Assembly: GCA_018340375.1 (NCBI GenBank)
Contig: JAFFJZ010000003.1
Location: forward strand, 15,810,001 to 15,874,000
DNA length: 64,000 nucleotides
Source: Gonatopus flavifemur
Lineage: Eukaryota > Arthropoda > Insecta > Hymenoptera > Dryinidae
Direction of reading: 5' to 3'
Positions 35,501 to 49,450 of this stretch are shown piece after piece (position 1 is the stretch's first letter; the number at the start of each line of letters is the position of its first letter). A program made the position numbers and the translations under genes. The notes under the pieces were generated by a model, which made no database searches, was not told the origin of the DNA, and saw only the letters and a list, made by a program, of their open reading frames with translations.

Positions 35501-38385
35501 TAGTTGTAGAACACATTCCAAAGCTTGGAATAGCAGTTAACTGAGGCTCAAATTTTCAGAAAACAACAAGCTAAAATACCCATGATTGGTAAAATGGTCT
35601 TCTCAAATGTTATATATGATATTTTTTCCAGGTATTGAGTTTGAATTAAAGAATCAATCATCGGTGTAAGATATGCAACTCACGTGTTTTTGGTTCAATT
35701 TAGGAGGAAGGAAGGAAGGAATTTATATGCATCCCCTTGCAATCATATAAATCATAATTGCCATCACTAAGTTGTTGAAATTGCATCCGCCCACCATGCT
35801 AATTCATTCCTATAGTGTACTTTGTCAAGACCTTCCCCTTGAGTTGATGTAACATGTTTGAAGAGTTGCGTTGCAAAACGTATCCCATATAAAGTATCAT
35901 ATTAAGGGTCAAGTGAACAATATGTACATATTACTAAAGTCAAGAGGATTGAATTATTCTCCAGAAGGATCATTATAATCTCAAGTGAAACAAAAAACAT
36001 CCTATAAGTTTCACTCGAATTTGGTGTAAATATTCATACAATCTAATGCGAATGGATTCAAATCGTCAATTCAACCGAAATCATACGTATTAATTAATTT
36101 ATTATCATGAATATTTATGAACTATTCATAACATTAAATCGCTGATGAAAATGATTCCTTTGCCAGCAATTTTTGTTGTTTCATTAAGTTTGAATACCGC
36201 AGAAGCTGAAATAATGCAGCAATATTCACCTCGAGTTCATTCCGTCCACTCGGTATATTACATATTTGTTGAACGATTCTGCCTCTGGCTTGAAGGTGTT
36301 ATGACTTAACGACTTAATGGACACAGAGCTTTGTAATAGCTCTTTCTTCTCTCCCTGGAGATCGTTTTTACGCCCTCGCCAAGATGCTTTCCAGAGTTGC
36401 AAGAAGAGTCCAGAGGCAAGTAACGAGCATCACTTCGTGGAAGTTGCACAGAACGTAAGAAGAAATTCCATTTACCCTTTCTTACCAATCATTTTCCCTA
36501 GGTGCATCCGCAATTTGCGCAGATGACGCGAGAAACAATAGTTGCTCCGGATGCCTGCTCATTTGTTGGTACCATCACTTCTCTTACACTTTTTGTTCCA
36601 AGAAATATTCCTCCGAGTCGACGGTTCTCCGTGATGAATCGTTAATCGAGAACGATTTTACAACACAGAACACAATCCAACCGTGGATTCTCACTTCAGT
36701 TGTCGAGGCTCTGTCGTAAATTTGTAGAAGTCGCAAAAAAACCAAATGTCTTGATCAGAGATGTTCACGAATCAAGAATAAATAACTTTCCTGCTTTTGG
36801 AGTAATTTCAACCTTCGTTGAAAAATCATTCAAAATCCATTCGTAATGTCTGGATAACCAAAGCATCGCGTCGCTTCGTCGCTAATGATACAGTACGTGG
36901 AACTGAAATCAAAGCTCCGCTTCATTTAGTTTCATTTCCTGCTCTCGTTGGATGTCTAAATGAGCGAGTGCCTCTTTTACTAATTAAGATTCTTTGAAAC
37001 TAATCGCACGCCATATACTTTGACATTACGTGCGCAGGAAATTAACAATTATCCCTTTGATCGTATATCATTTAAAAACTCATCAGGTGAATGAATAGCT
37101 TCAAACTTCCATTTCAATCTAGCCATTGAACCAACAAGAAATTTGGAAGGATTGAGAACGTTGAGACGTGTGACAAATGAACAACTCTTCTTTCAACTCC
37201 AAACAGAGATGCGTTGCAAGAGATGGAACCAAAGCATTTTGTGTGACAACGTTGAAGACAAACGAGTACGGACAAAGACATTTTTTCAAACCTCGCGCAT
37301 TCAACGTTAAACAAAACTTACAATTTGAAGGATTTCATCGCACTGAATATGCTAAATACTCGGTTGGATGAAAAATGACGATCCGTGGTTCTTTATTGCA
37401 AAGAATGAAATATCATTCGGACATTAGGGTATAGAAATATAAGCTGAATCGCTGTCTGCAGAATACTTGTACGATAATTATCGTGAGTAGAGTACCTTTC
37501 TAGAGGAAGAACAGAGAAGAAAGAGACTGTGGAAAAGGAAACTTTGTAAAGATTTATCGTTTTAGCCTGTTGGAGGAATCCTCCAATGTACACGAGAAAA
37601 TATCTCTATCAGATCGAACTAAAGGAGAAAGAACTTTCTCAGATAAATCAAATCGAACGCTTTCATCATAATTGAAAATAAAAATCTGACGAGGTGCTAA
37701 GTTTCCAGATACACACAGTCCACGTGAGAATTTGTGTATTTTCATAATACCCGAGGTTCACTGGAGTGTCAACAATAAGTGGAGGTGAAATTTGTCAACC
37801 GTAGCGAAGGCTTTATAACACGGGTGAATGACATTTACCTTATCGATGAGATTGTACCGTAGTGTCAAGAGTTTTTGCGTTGTCTTTTTCTTTGGATTCG
37901 AAGAAGAGTGAAGGGTAATCGTTGGACGTGACGGTAAGGCAATAATGACGAGACATTTAAGCCGTATCTTTTGACGTCTTAATGAAGCAATCATCAGTGC
38001 GTGAGGGTTTTCTAAGAGACGAGGCCTTGCGCAGAGTTATGGAAGAAGAAGCTGAAGCCTCCGAAGAAAGTTATCCACAGCCTTTAAAGAAGATATTGGA
38101 ATAAGTTGGAAAAAAAAACATAAAATAAAATAAAGATTAAGAAACAACACGTAGCGATGGGCGGAGAGGAAGGAGTACTGACATTGGGATATATCTCATG
38201 ACAGAGGTACCGACACCAAGCAAAAGCAAAGGCGAGATGGAAAGGCGTCGATGGGGCGTGTCTCAAAGGTTTCGGCTTCGACAATTTCGACGGGACGAGA
38301 TGCCTCCTCACCTCTGATGGTTCCTCTCCTGGTTATAGAGTATATACGAGAACCTGTGCCGATCAACGGCCAAGAGAAGGAAAGT

Positions 38386-38412
38386 TTTTCTTTCTTTCTT
38401 TCTTTCTTTCTC
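38386..38412 (+). repeat. (TTTC)n microsatellite
   Basis: About six TTTC units within a GC-elevated stretch. Confidence 0.9.
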
Positions 38413-38982
38413 CGGTTGTTGAGGCGCCAGCGTATCCTACATCAACTGTACACACTCCTCTGTCCAACAATAATAAAAGAAACTAAACTAACAAGCATGG
38501 TTCAAGGCATAGATAGAATCAATTATCATCTAAAGTATGAAGGATCAATACTAACAAGCATGAAATTTTTACCTGTCTGGATTTTATATTTTACATTATT
38601 CCAGATTCACCGTCTGTGTAGGATTTGTTGTTTGTGGTAGACAATAATGTGGGGTTGAGGTTGATGGTTTGAATAACACATCGTAATAACCTTTGCTTTG
38701 ACGCTGTAGGAAGGATAGCAAGATGTTCTGGGTAGTTTTGTGAATACATTGCTGATATAAGAAAACTGTGTATAATTTGATTTACAAAAATATTTAGACA
38801 TTGGTTTTCATTTGAGCTGAGACGAGAATGCATTCAGGGTGATTTTATATAAAATTGGTAACAAGTTAATATATATTTGTAAAAAAACATAAATTAAAAC
38901 TAGAGACAAATTTTATACAACATCACATTGAGTCCATTTTAGTTCCAGTTCTGGTTTTCATTTTGAACATATGATACGCTAA

Positions 38983-39287
38983 GAGCAAAAACGAACCAAC
39001 GCACACCCTGGATAAAAGAACCCATTGATTCTGACCAATTGTCATTTAAATTACAATTAAACGTGGACAATGTTGTGACCAAATCTCACCGGTGATTTTT
39101 CAATGAGATTTGGTCAGAACTTTCATGTGAATCTCGTTGAATCTGGCCAAATCTCACTAAATTACGATTAAACCTGGATAATGTTCTGATCAAATCTCAT
39201 TGAATTTCATTTGTCAGATGACAATTTGTCAGTTCTTTGAACTAGGGCAACCCAATTCTGTATTTATGCGCTGGTTCGTTTTTGCTC
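38983..39287. mobile_element. 305-bp MITE-like fold-back with internal duplication
   Basis: It starts GAGCAAAAACGAACCAACGC and ends GCTGGTTCGTTTTTGCTC. Inside, a block including AATTAAACGTGGACAATGTT is repeated about 114 bp later with changes, and CAAATCTCA/TGAGATTTG occurs on both strands. Confidence 0.65.
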
Positions 39288-42200
39288 GAGTTTTTCAGTG
39301 TTTCATTTTTGCCCGGAGATTGCTGTGGGTGCTCTTTTGTTCCAAATTATAAGTATATCGCTTTTGCTCGGAACTTTTAATGTTCCGTTCTTGCTCTCGA
39401 AAGTTCCTGTCCTGTTTTTGTTTGACAAAAATTGGGGTGTCACTTTTGTTCTTAGCTTACCATATGGTAGAATAGTACAAATATTATTAAAACATGAAAT
39501 TGATATTTTTCAAAGTATCTTCCCAGGTTAAACAAAATTTGGAGAATTTGTGCATAAAGTATACACAAATTTTTTTGAAATTATATATAAAATCTAAGAG
39601 AATTATTTTCCAAGTAGAATTACACATGAGTTATACATAAATCTTCGCATTACATTCATGAGGGTAGATATTTTTTTGACTTATCGTGAAAAACCAATGT
39701 TTTGGAACATCCAATCTGCCTGGGTGGAAATATTATACGGGTTCCAAATCTCTAATATTTATGTCTCTGCATTCCACGAATCGGAGGAAAAGGAGATATT
39801 GAATGTCCTAGATTTTATGACGACTCAAATTCAGAAGATCAATTTTCTGATTTACTATTTATACGTAGTATCATTTTTCTTGTGGCTCGTGGATTTTTCA
39901 TTATTCTTGTGGTTTTGACAATTTTTAGTATTTTTAATGTATCCGAGTAAAAAGTTCAATCACAGCACTGACGGATTAAAAATCACTTCTTTATAAGTGA
40001 GTTACGATAAGATTATCAGCGAAAAGAGTGTTTGGTTGTCGTGAATAAAAATTTCAGTGAAATACGACCTCATGAAGGAGGAAAATACATGTAAACGTAC
40101 CGTTTTTTGAAAATTTATTACGAAAGATTGGCTAAAGATTCCTAAATGAAATAGTTCACATTTTGAAATCTACGTTTCAGACTATCTTTATAATTTTGGT
40201 GAAACAAAAATATTCCAAAATCGCGGAGCTACAGCTGTGAGAAGTTGGCCCCTCGTTTTTGCAGCGTGCATCCTACAGGCCTCAATTTTTTTTCTAAACT
40301 CTCAAAACCAAAATTCTATCGTTCGAATATGTGAAAACTGACAACTTGACCGAGTCAAAACAAATGAAAATGGAAAATTAAAAATTCAGAAGCGTTTTGA
40401 AAAAAACACACTCTTGTTTTGAATCGAAAAAAGCAAAATGGATGTGAACAAATTTTATGTTTTGTTTCTCTCTCCGTCAAGTTGCGCGTTTTGATATGCT
40501 TTAAAGATATAATTTGGGTGTTGGTTGTATATTGGAAAGTGTGCTTAATTTCATTATTTTATCTTTAACCAATGAATTCTAATAAATTCTCAAAAAAAAA
40601 AGTAGATTTGCTTGTATTTTCCTCCTTGAAAATTTTATAGCCTCAACTAAACATTCGTATAGTTATAGTCCCTTTGACTGAAAATTTTTGTTACGACAAA
40701 CAATATTTTCCTCCAGACAACTTAAATTTTCTACTGGATTGTAGTTTGTAGTTTCTACAACCAAAGTGTGTTTTCAGTGTGGAATTATTGGGAAGGTTTG
40801 TTGAAATCCACAAGCCATTAAATCTCAAATTACGAAGTCTGTCAAGGAATTTCGACCAAAACCGTCAAATAGTTTGAATTTGAATGGTTTGTTTTTTCGA
40901 CGAAATCGCAAAAGTCATCCAACAGTCTTATCTGAAATGACCGCGTTCGATGAAATTCCTTGAATAGGCAACCCGTCATGCAGAAATGTCTGCACAGTTG
41001 CCTCATCCTTTGTCATAGAATATTTCCAAAACCAAGAGCATTGACATGTATTTTGAACACCAAAAGTACTCAAAGAAGGGAAGATTGGGAGCACATTTCG
41101 GATCCTTCGTAGATCAATTGTTTATTTCAATTTCCGTTATACACTCACAGAGAGGATTTCTTGAAATGACAAAATTTTCCTTGTCGCTGGGACAAAACTC
41201 ATTCTTTTCTTGAGCCTAGGAAATTTTACTTGAATCAAGAAAATTTTGAAATCATGAACGTCTCATACCGAGTTGACAAGTTCCTTCGTTCGTAAAGCGA
41301 ACTATCACATAACTCGAGTCACGATTCTTTTGATAGGAATTTTGGTTCATCAAATAACTTTAACTCATTTTTTCATTTCTTGCTATATTAAAAATTTTCA
41401 TGTTTTTTTTTAATAATCAAAAACAGCACTCCTCGTTTGCCCTAGAACCGCTTGAATATTGTCAAAATATTAGTTACATCATACAATTTTGATGTGGAAT
41501 AATTTTTCTCGGTTATTTCCTTTCGAACGAATTTGGAGTTAACAACTTTGTTTGTCTGGGACGGCAGCGTGATATATCGAAAACGTCATTGATTCCTTTT
41601 GTTTTTGATTCATATGAAAATATACATAAATATCTCCACACGTGTTTTGTTCCTATACCAATTGAATTGAGAAATAAAGTGTCTTTGATTGGAGAATACA
41701 TAAGGTCGGTTCATCAATTTTAATATAAGTCTGATTGAAGCACCCTCTTGCCAGTACATGCGAACATGAACTTTCTTGTTATTGACGCACGTATTGGTTC
41801 GTTTATGCGTGCTAGGCGTTCGATTTCTATCATGTGACAATAAGTTGCATGGCTCTCAACTTTAATCGTCTCATTATTGATGGATTTACATATCACCATC
41901 AATCGCTCAAAGCCTTATTCGTAATTGAATTTCAGTATTCGATCGTTTCAAGGACAGAACAGTTTTATTTTGATTTCTGCATGTGAATGATCTTGTTTTA
42001 ATCTACTTCAAGTATAATTGGTTATCCAAAAGTAACAGTGTTTAGCTGTAACAACCAAAGTATAATTCGAAGGCCCAAAATGTTAAGTGCAAGGTATCGA
42101 TTTTCCAATTTTTCTTCCACATTCAACATATAAATTCGTTGCAAATTAAGGTGGGTAGGGAGTTTAGTATAGAACATCACAAACATCCACTTTTTGTTGT

Positions 42201-44465
42201 TTTTTTCTTAAAAAATCTACTCGATATATGTTTTTGCAGTTTATAGTGTTGATTGTTCACGTAACAACGAGTTCAGATTGATTTCTCGGTGCAATTATGT
42301 TCACTCTATAGCATCACGTAATTTTGTTTGGAACAACATGTTCTTCGTAGATGCACCGATAGTAAGAACTTATAGTAAGTTCAGGTATACATTCAAAAAA
42401 ATTGAATCACCCTTAACTTGCAACCAAGGTGATCATGATCCATCAAGAACCTTTTGAGTTACACTGCGTGTCGTGCAGGAAAAATTCTCGAAAACACTTT
42501 CATATTCGTTGCAGTATCTTACTCAAGCATTCATACAATAGCACAAAACAATTAATTTGAATTCTTTGATGTGTGAACGATAAACGATGAAAATGACAAA
42601 AATATACATTGAATATTTTGTTTGAAAAAAATCCACAAACCAATGCTTGTACTTGACGTTTTGTATCAGCGCTCTTTGATTTGGTCAATAACAACAAGTA
42701 ACACACACTTTCCTTCTCTTTCGATCCCGCTATTACTATTCACAACTTATCTATGATTGAAATTTCATTTCAAAATGGATCATGCTAACATAAGAAATAT
42801 ACTCAGAGAAGAAGAGTAAGAATTCAAATTCTCTCCTTGTATTTGTGTACACATTCGAACGTGTATATCCATTTCTCCTTCTTCTACTTCGAGAGCTTAG
42901 AATCGCTACTGATTTTCATTTATCTGTTGTTACATTTTCTTAAATGTTCAAATACTTATATTGATTCAATAATTACCAAGTCCAAGAGAATTATTTGTTC
43001 TTCATCTTTGAAAGTGAAACTCGCGTGCCAGAGTTTACTTTAGACTGCCTATCCAAACACCTTGCATGTCTTTCCGAGCCTTCTTTCACTCAGTTCTCAC
43101 TTGTTGAGGTTTACTTTAGGCTCGGTTCAGCTGGGACCATTGTCCTGCCGAAGGCCCTACATCTTACCAAAAAGAGATAGAACAGCTTCTGTGGTTCTCA
43201 TTCTGTTGACTATACGCGGTTTTCTGTTTCAAGTGTATGGGGAAAACGATATTTATTCGATATGAAGAAGTGCGATGTATATCACTTCGTATCGAAAAGC
43301 TCACGATCAAACATTGACACAACAGGTTGGCGTGACTCGGTATCAGACACACGCTCGTTAATTGATGAAATAACGTTTATAATCCTTTTCTTCAGTAATT
43401 TTTGATAATTTATTTCCACGACATGCGTTATTTTCTATTCATCATAGAAATCAGAACCATCGATGTGGTATCATTGAAGCATTTATTCACGGTGAAAGGC
43501 GACAAACGGGAACCAAAATTGAGGATTTTGTCCTCAAATTTTCCAGGCCACATTTTCTTTCCTCTCACTTACAAACGGAAGGTATAGTAGACCATGGCTT
43601 TGTATCCCTTATTTCACGCCATGTGGCGTTCAACAAAGAATGAAACAGCTCGGCTGCCTCTGCTGTGCACCTAAAAAAACTTGATTATGTGTTTCAATCG
43701 TTATTTCAACTTGCGAAGAAACATTTTTGAAGAATGAGAATTCGTATTATTCGTATTTACAGAGTTTAAAATAATGTGTCTGTATTTTTATTTATCACGA
43801 TTTTTGAATCCTTGAAAGATATTTGAAACTGTTAAAAGTTTTTGAAATGGGAATTCTGTAATTCGAAGAGATGAACAGGCGTATACCATTTCTGTTTCTA
43901 ACGTTATAATGCAAAATATGTGGAATTTATATAACATATAGTTTATGGATTCTGAGAGAATTTGTAATTGAAGTTTTCATTCAAAATTTGTGTATAGCAT
44001 AAAGAAAGTATATGAAGGATTCATAAATTCATTCTGGTTCCTTTTTTTCTGTTTACTAGGGAGAATTTGGGTTCATTTACCAAAATACTTCATTGCATTG
44101 GATATCATTCTTTATGATCAAGGGATAAACCGATCACGAATATGGTTTTTTTTAGTAATCAGCAAAGAGACTCTATGAATTCACGAGTTTTGTAACGTTT
44201 GACTAGCCAAAAACTGGATCCTTCAAGTTCCACGCCAAAAACTTTCCAAGTTCTTGACTTGTCAAGTGTTACAAACCCCGTAAATTACTAGAACATTCCT
44301 ACTTCAGTGAGATACTAGCGAAACTTTTACCAGGAAGTTCGAACTCATCAAGAGATAGATTGGATTATCTATATTTGATCCTAAACAAGGCTCAACTGAT
44401 GAAATTTTATTTTCGTAATCTTATGAAATAATTCATAAGCATAGGGTCATCCTTCCTGCAAATTC

Positions 44466-44623
44466 TAGTGTTTTATCTTAATACACTCCAAGTGTTTAAA
44501 TCCTATACTTCTTTTCTAAACACTTAAAAGTGTGTAAATATACCAATAACTTATTTATTAACTCCATTTTATGGATTACGGATTCACGATTCAAATACTC
44601 TGAGTGTATCAAAATAAAACACT
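44466..44623. mobile_element. 158-bp MITE-like element
   Basis: The left arm AGTGTTTTATCTTAATACAC and the reverse complement of the right arm (AGTGTTTTATTTTGATACAC) agree at about 17 of 20 positions. CTCAAGTGTTT-like bases follow on both sides. Confidence 0.6.
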
Positions 44624-45494
44624 TGAATTTATACTGCTGTTTTCGATTTGACCAGCTGGTTATACTTGATTACTCTCTGAACGTTTTATAATGAAAATAC
44701 ACCAAAATTTTATCCGTCTGCAGAAGTGAATATTCAAAAATGGAATTTCGATTCTCTCATCACGGTGAATTCTCTGATTCTTGTCAGATTCTGAGTCATT
44801 CAAAAATTAGATGAATTTTTATCTAGTTATATCTACCCCAGGTTTCCCCAAGCACTGAGATTTGTATAAAGATAAACAAAACTTGTTTGACGATTTTTTT
44901 CTGTCCCAAAGGAAAATCGTCATCATTTTTCATTGTTGAATTCACAGGAAAAGTGAGAATCATTTTATTCCGTGTCATGTTTTCTCGATGAATTCAGCTA
45001 TCTAAAACGATCTGATCGACCAAAATTTCCCAAAAAAATCCCTCTTCGTCTCTACTTTCTCGTAATAAATATACTTGAATAAAAATAATATTTTCTATTA
45101 AACAATTTGATCTCGCTCACAAGAATGATTTGTGTGCAAAGAATGCCCCTAGTACAAAAATAAAACAACTCCTTCCCGCATGTGATGGAAAATTTGATTC
45201 TAATACAATCTAAAGGTTCTCAATGCTCGTGCTTTAGAATTCCGATTATTTCTTCTACACTCTAAATTGGGAAAAATAAAAAATTCATGTCACTTTGTTA
45301 GATCTCAGGAAGCTGATTTTTCCGTTAAAAAGTACAGAATATGAAATTCGCTCAAAAATTGAAGTGTTAATGCAGTTTCAATGTCAAACCTTTGGATTTT
45401 CGTTCTAAAAGAGTGAAAGTTTGACTGTGAAAATGAATAAGCTTGTTGAAAAAAAATTGTGTATAACTGAATACATCAATGTGAACAAAAATTC

Positions 45495-45560
45495 TTGGAA
45501 TTATATATAATTTGTATATAATTTTATATATTTTATATATAAATTATATATAATTATGAA
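45495..45560. repeat. AT-only ATATATAA palindromic tract
   Basis: Almost pure A/T with repeated TTATATATAA and TTTGTATATAA. Similar tracts, often near ACACAAATTT or CCCACATG, occur at about 3845-3895, 11985-12050, 30611-30660, 39575-39595 and 60893-60918, suggesting an old dispersed family. Confidence 0.45.
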
Positions 45561-46179
45561 AATGTGCACATCATACATCCTAAAAAGTACGATTTTGAAC
45601 CAAAAACCTGTTCATCTGGATAATATATAGTTATATGAATCAGCAAAATCTGATTGTATCAAGAAGTTCATCCAGATTCATCAACTTTCTCACCAAAACA
45701 ATATTATGTATTTCAGAGAATAATAGTGGAAAAAATGCAACTCATAACCATCAGAAGTCTTCATCAGACCATTCTTAATTTCCCACTGCAGAACAGTTGA
45801 AATGAATTAATAAGTATTATCTAATGTGGTGGACAAAAAATGAACCAAACATGACGAAGCATGAAATTGCATAGAAAAGAAAGAAAAGCAGAGAAGTGTA
45901 GATTTCAAAATTGAATTCAAACAACGAAATATTGCATCGTAATGGAGAAGGTTTAGAAAATCCGAACGATTCTATTATCCCCTACCATACCGTTGATCAC
46001 TATACGATGTTTGAGGAAAGATTAGCATATCCTTATTTCGCATCCAATTGACCGAGTAAACAATTGGTTTCCCTCAGAACAAATAATCTCTCGACGGTGT
46101 ATAACACTGCATGAGGATTTGTAAACATGCAACGATGATTTCACTTGGTACTGTTGGTTGTTGTCTGCTCTCTCGTAGA

Positions 46180-47168
46180 GATTGGAATAAAAGCATTTGG
46201 GTTGAGAGCCACAGTGCAGGGCCCTTTAGAGGTCCCAATAGAGAAAGAAAGAAAGATAGAGTAACTGACTGAAAGAGAGGACCTGGTGCGAGACCCGAAG
46301 GGTGAGTAAGGGGGTTTGGGAGGGAAGGCGCGCCTAAAGGCCGGTTTGTAACGTCGGTGAGAAGGAGACCGGTGGTAGTGTTGGAACCAGGCTGGTATCT
46401 CAATCAGGCAAGAACCGCAGGTTAGGGTATCCTGGACCCCTTGGTGGGTGGAGGATACACAGCGTTGGTCCAAAGAAGAAGAAGAAGAAGTATAAGAGGA
46501 AATAGGAGGGAGAAGGGAGGGAGATTTCTCCAGCATGAAAGGTAGAGGGGCCGGAGTGGTAAGGGAGGTCAGAGGAAAGGGGATATCTCCAAGTACGAAG
46601 CCTTCAGCTCCGGAGCCGTCACAACTCAATCTAGTACCTCAGAGGCTGCGGACGCTGTAGTTCCACATAAACGTCTGTTTTTTTCCCATGAATTCTTGTT
46701 TACAATTTCAGTTTCAACTTCTCAAGAACTTCGATATACGTTCAATTATTATACACTTGTATCAGAAGTTTTCTTCATTTTTGATGATGAGGACAGCAAA
46801 GTTATGTGTTGTATTTATATCGATCAGGAGGAACAGTGCAAAACAGTTGAATTCAGTTCCTAAACAATTAACGATTGTTCAATGAGTCTGCAACGGTGCA
46901 AGTGCTTTATTTCAATTCGGTTTCATCAAGTGTACTTCATTTGATAACATCCGAAATCTCACTCTTCGTTTAAGTGATCATATGAACCAGAATATCGCTA
47001 CGTTTCGTTTGAATTGACGGAAGAAGTAAAAATAACAGAACAAAATATCCTCCGAGTATAATTATTGAGTGATTAATTTGGTATAATTGAGTGTTTGCAG
47101 TGGAACGTTGTGTTTAAAAAAAATGTGATAGCTTGGTGTGGAATCACGAGTTTAAATAATAATTGAAG
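46180..47168 (+). promoter_or_regulatory. GC- and purine-rich island ending in a splice donor; possible untranslated first exon
   Basis: About 46180-46660 is the most GC-rich part of the window and purine-rich on the plus strand, with a (GAA) run at 46473-46490. Overlapping open frames on the minus strand (46074-46629) are low complexity (Ser/Pro/Thr-rich) and look like a composition effect. An AAG/gtgaga donor ends a possible exon at 47168. It could be a promoter and 5' UTR exon for the GAS1-like gene 16.7 kb downstream. This is inference only. Confidence 0.25.
46473..46490 (+). repeat. (GAA)n microsatellite
   Basis: Six GAA units inside the purine-rich island at 46180-46660. Confidence 0.9.
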
Positions 47169-48479
47169 GTGAGACAAATTCATTGTTTCTTTTTAGAGAT
47201 AGGAATCTTAGATCAATGTTGTTGAATGAAACAGACTCGATATCCGATGTCTCACTTCATTATTTATCACAAACAAAACAATTCCATCAAATATCAATGA
47301 GTTATCTAAGTCAGATTCATTTTAAACGACCTTCCTTATAGTGGAAACATCAAAACAAACAACATAAATGGCGGGCTACCAAGAGATGTGCTTTGCTTAC
47401 CCGCCGTTAGGGGTGAACAACCGTAGTATATGATTACAACTAACTAACAATAACATATTTGTAAACAATTTAAATCCGTATCATTCATAAATTTTTATGT
47501 ATTCGATAAAAATATATATATTCTATAATTTCAGTAAACATCAATACCTGTTATAAAAACATATTTATTGCCATAGAAGTTCGACTGAGTTGTTTTTCAT
47601 TAATCGTGTAATTATTTTTTAGTGTACTAGAATTTACGAATAGAAGAATCAAACTATCGTTGGGTGAGAGAAATTTTCGAATCGTGAAATTTTATCTCTC
47701 TTTCATCATCCAATCCTTTGAATTTTGTTGTCTATTTTCTCGCTAATGAACAAAAGGAAGTTTGAATCTTCCACCTCAACTCAAATCGTTTTTCTATTTC
47801 GAAAGTGTCTCATTTAAAGCAGTTGATGCTGAAATAATGATTCCACTCTAATGCCGTTTGAGTGTACCATTCAAACTTCATTACTGTCTATAAAAATAAA
47901 TGAGCTTGCGTTCGGTACAGAAGGAAGTTTTTTTTACATTTTTTTTTGTTCGATTTACCATAGAATACTAAGAAATTTGTCTAAGGAGGTGAACAACGCT
48001 ATATCCTCGTGTATATTCATGCACGCATGTATCTAAATGCACGTGACTTACATATGAAAAGATGGAATTATTTGATTTTCCCCACTGGATACATGTAAAT
48101 TCTTGAATATAATGTTCATTGAATAACAATTGAAAGTATTTTATGTTAGGAAGCTGAAACTAGGGGCGAGAAGCTGGCAGCCGACTGTTGTGACTTCTGA
48201 TTGAACTTGATTCAGATGTTTTTCATATCAAGAATTGATTTCAACTCTTTCAACTCAGTGGTTTTACAACTCGGATGCTTGATAAAATGATTCTATTACA
48301 AGTTATATCAATTGGCTTCAGCTTCATTTTTATGTTCCTGGGTGTTATGTAAAACATGTCGGATTGGTTAATATAATATAAGTATTGGCATAAAATCCAT
48401 CTACCATTACTGTGTCTGAAAACCAAAACCAGGGTTTATTTCTTTCACAAAATTTTTAATTCATTCTCCCGAATCTATT

Positions 48480-49450
48480 CATGTCAACGTTCCTTCCAAT
48501 CTTCAGAGCAGTTATTTTGAGAAACTATCCCGCTCTTTGGGTGTTGAATCCTCGGAAAAGTGTGGAAAAACTCTACCAATTGATGAGAAAAAGTTTCCCA
48601 TTATTTTACTGCCACCGTATTTCGAGAGAAAATTTCGTCGAATCTCTCGAATCAACTCAATACGGTTTTTTGAATATAGGAAAAGAGTCAGAAATCACTA
48701 GGTGCTGAATCAGGTAAATACGATGGTTATAGAGCAATTACATTTTTGGCGACCAACTCACGAAGAACTAACACAAAAAGAGCTGGGGGAGTACGGTGGT
48801 GCGAAAACCAAGAGCTGTTTGCCCATAAAACCGGCCTCTTTTTGCGAACAGCTTCACGCAAACGACGCGCAACACTCGAATAATGTTTCTCGTTGACATT
48901 TTGGCCTGGCGAAGACATTCTGGACCGAATGCACAACAATACCATAATAAAAAGAAAACACTGTCAGCATAATTTTGACTTTTGAGCGATTTTGGTTCGA
49001 CCTTTTCGGTCTTTCTTTATTGTCGTTTGTGCACGATATTCACTCGATTGCTCAGTTGTTTCCGAATCATAAACGTAGATCCAAGCCAAGTAAAAAATCA
49101 TCTTTTCACGGATTTCAACACGACCGTCTTTTTTCAAATAATGGAATGTTTTTGTTATTATACTAAACGAGATTTGATGCGTCTAAAACTCAAAATATCT
49201 TCTATAATGCAAGTTGGCCAATTCTTTCGGAATGCCAACATTTCAGCAAGGCCCTCAATAAATCTCGGATTTGTTGGACGCCACTTTCATCGGTAAAGGC
49301 GCTCTTCGTCTTCAACTCGTTCTCGGCCTTCTTTGAACTGTTTATGCCACTTGTAAACATTCCTTTTCGACAAAGTCTGTTCATCGGGGGCCTTCTGCAA
49401 CATCTTTCCTCAACAAAATTGGACTTTGTATAAAATTGCCAAAATCACTC
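48480..49450 (-). pseudogene. Decayed mariner (Tc1/mariner) transposase
   Basis: Read on the minus strand from about 49410 to 48480, scattered frames match mariner transposases in the right order. The N-terminal helix-turn-helix part has YKWHKQFKEGRERVEDEER followed, after a frameshift, by DESGVQQIRDLL. The middle has YDSETTEQSSEY and KSKLC*QCF, like the family's ETK-QSSEW and KVMLTVF segments. Then come VARRLREAVRKKRP-LW-NSSW and, near 48700, LPDSAPSDF, the family's PYSPDLAPCDF box with the third catalytic Asp. A final EDWKER segment lies near 48485. Several frameshifts and stops break the frame, and the HHDNAP box reads HHRTPP, so the second catalytic Asp is lost. It is an inactive relic. 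Clear terminal inverted repeats were not found. Confidence 0.85.

Larger units (their letters stand above)
27548..46073. other. Gene-poor interval 2
   Basis: The longest open frame is 169 codons on the minus strand (33642-34151), with no domain, signal or conserved feature. GC-elevated stretches at about 29.3-30.1, 31.1-31.7, 36.3-37.0 and 37.8-38.4 kb may be regulatory. No RNA genes (tRNA A/B boxes, known microRNA sequences) were recognised by eye. Confidence 0.4.

Noticed and set aside
46074..46629. Two overlapping minus-strand frames rich in Ser, Pro and Thr
   Set aside because: Two different frames are open over the same GC-rich, purine-biased stretch, which indicates composition bias rather than coding.
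47365..47405. GGCGGG...CCCGCC hairpin in AT-rich DNA
   Set aside because: Only six paired bases with no tRNA or snRNA signatures. Could be a MITE fragment but no partner arm was found.
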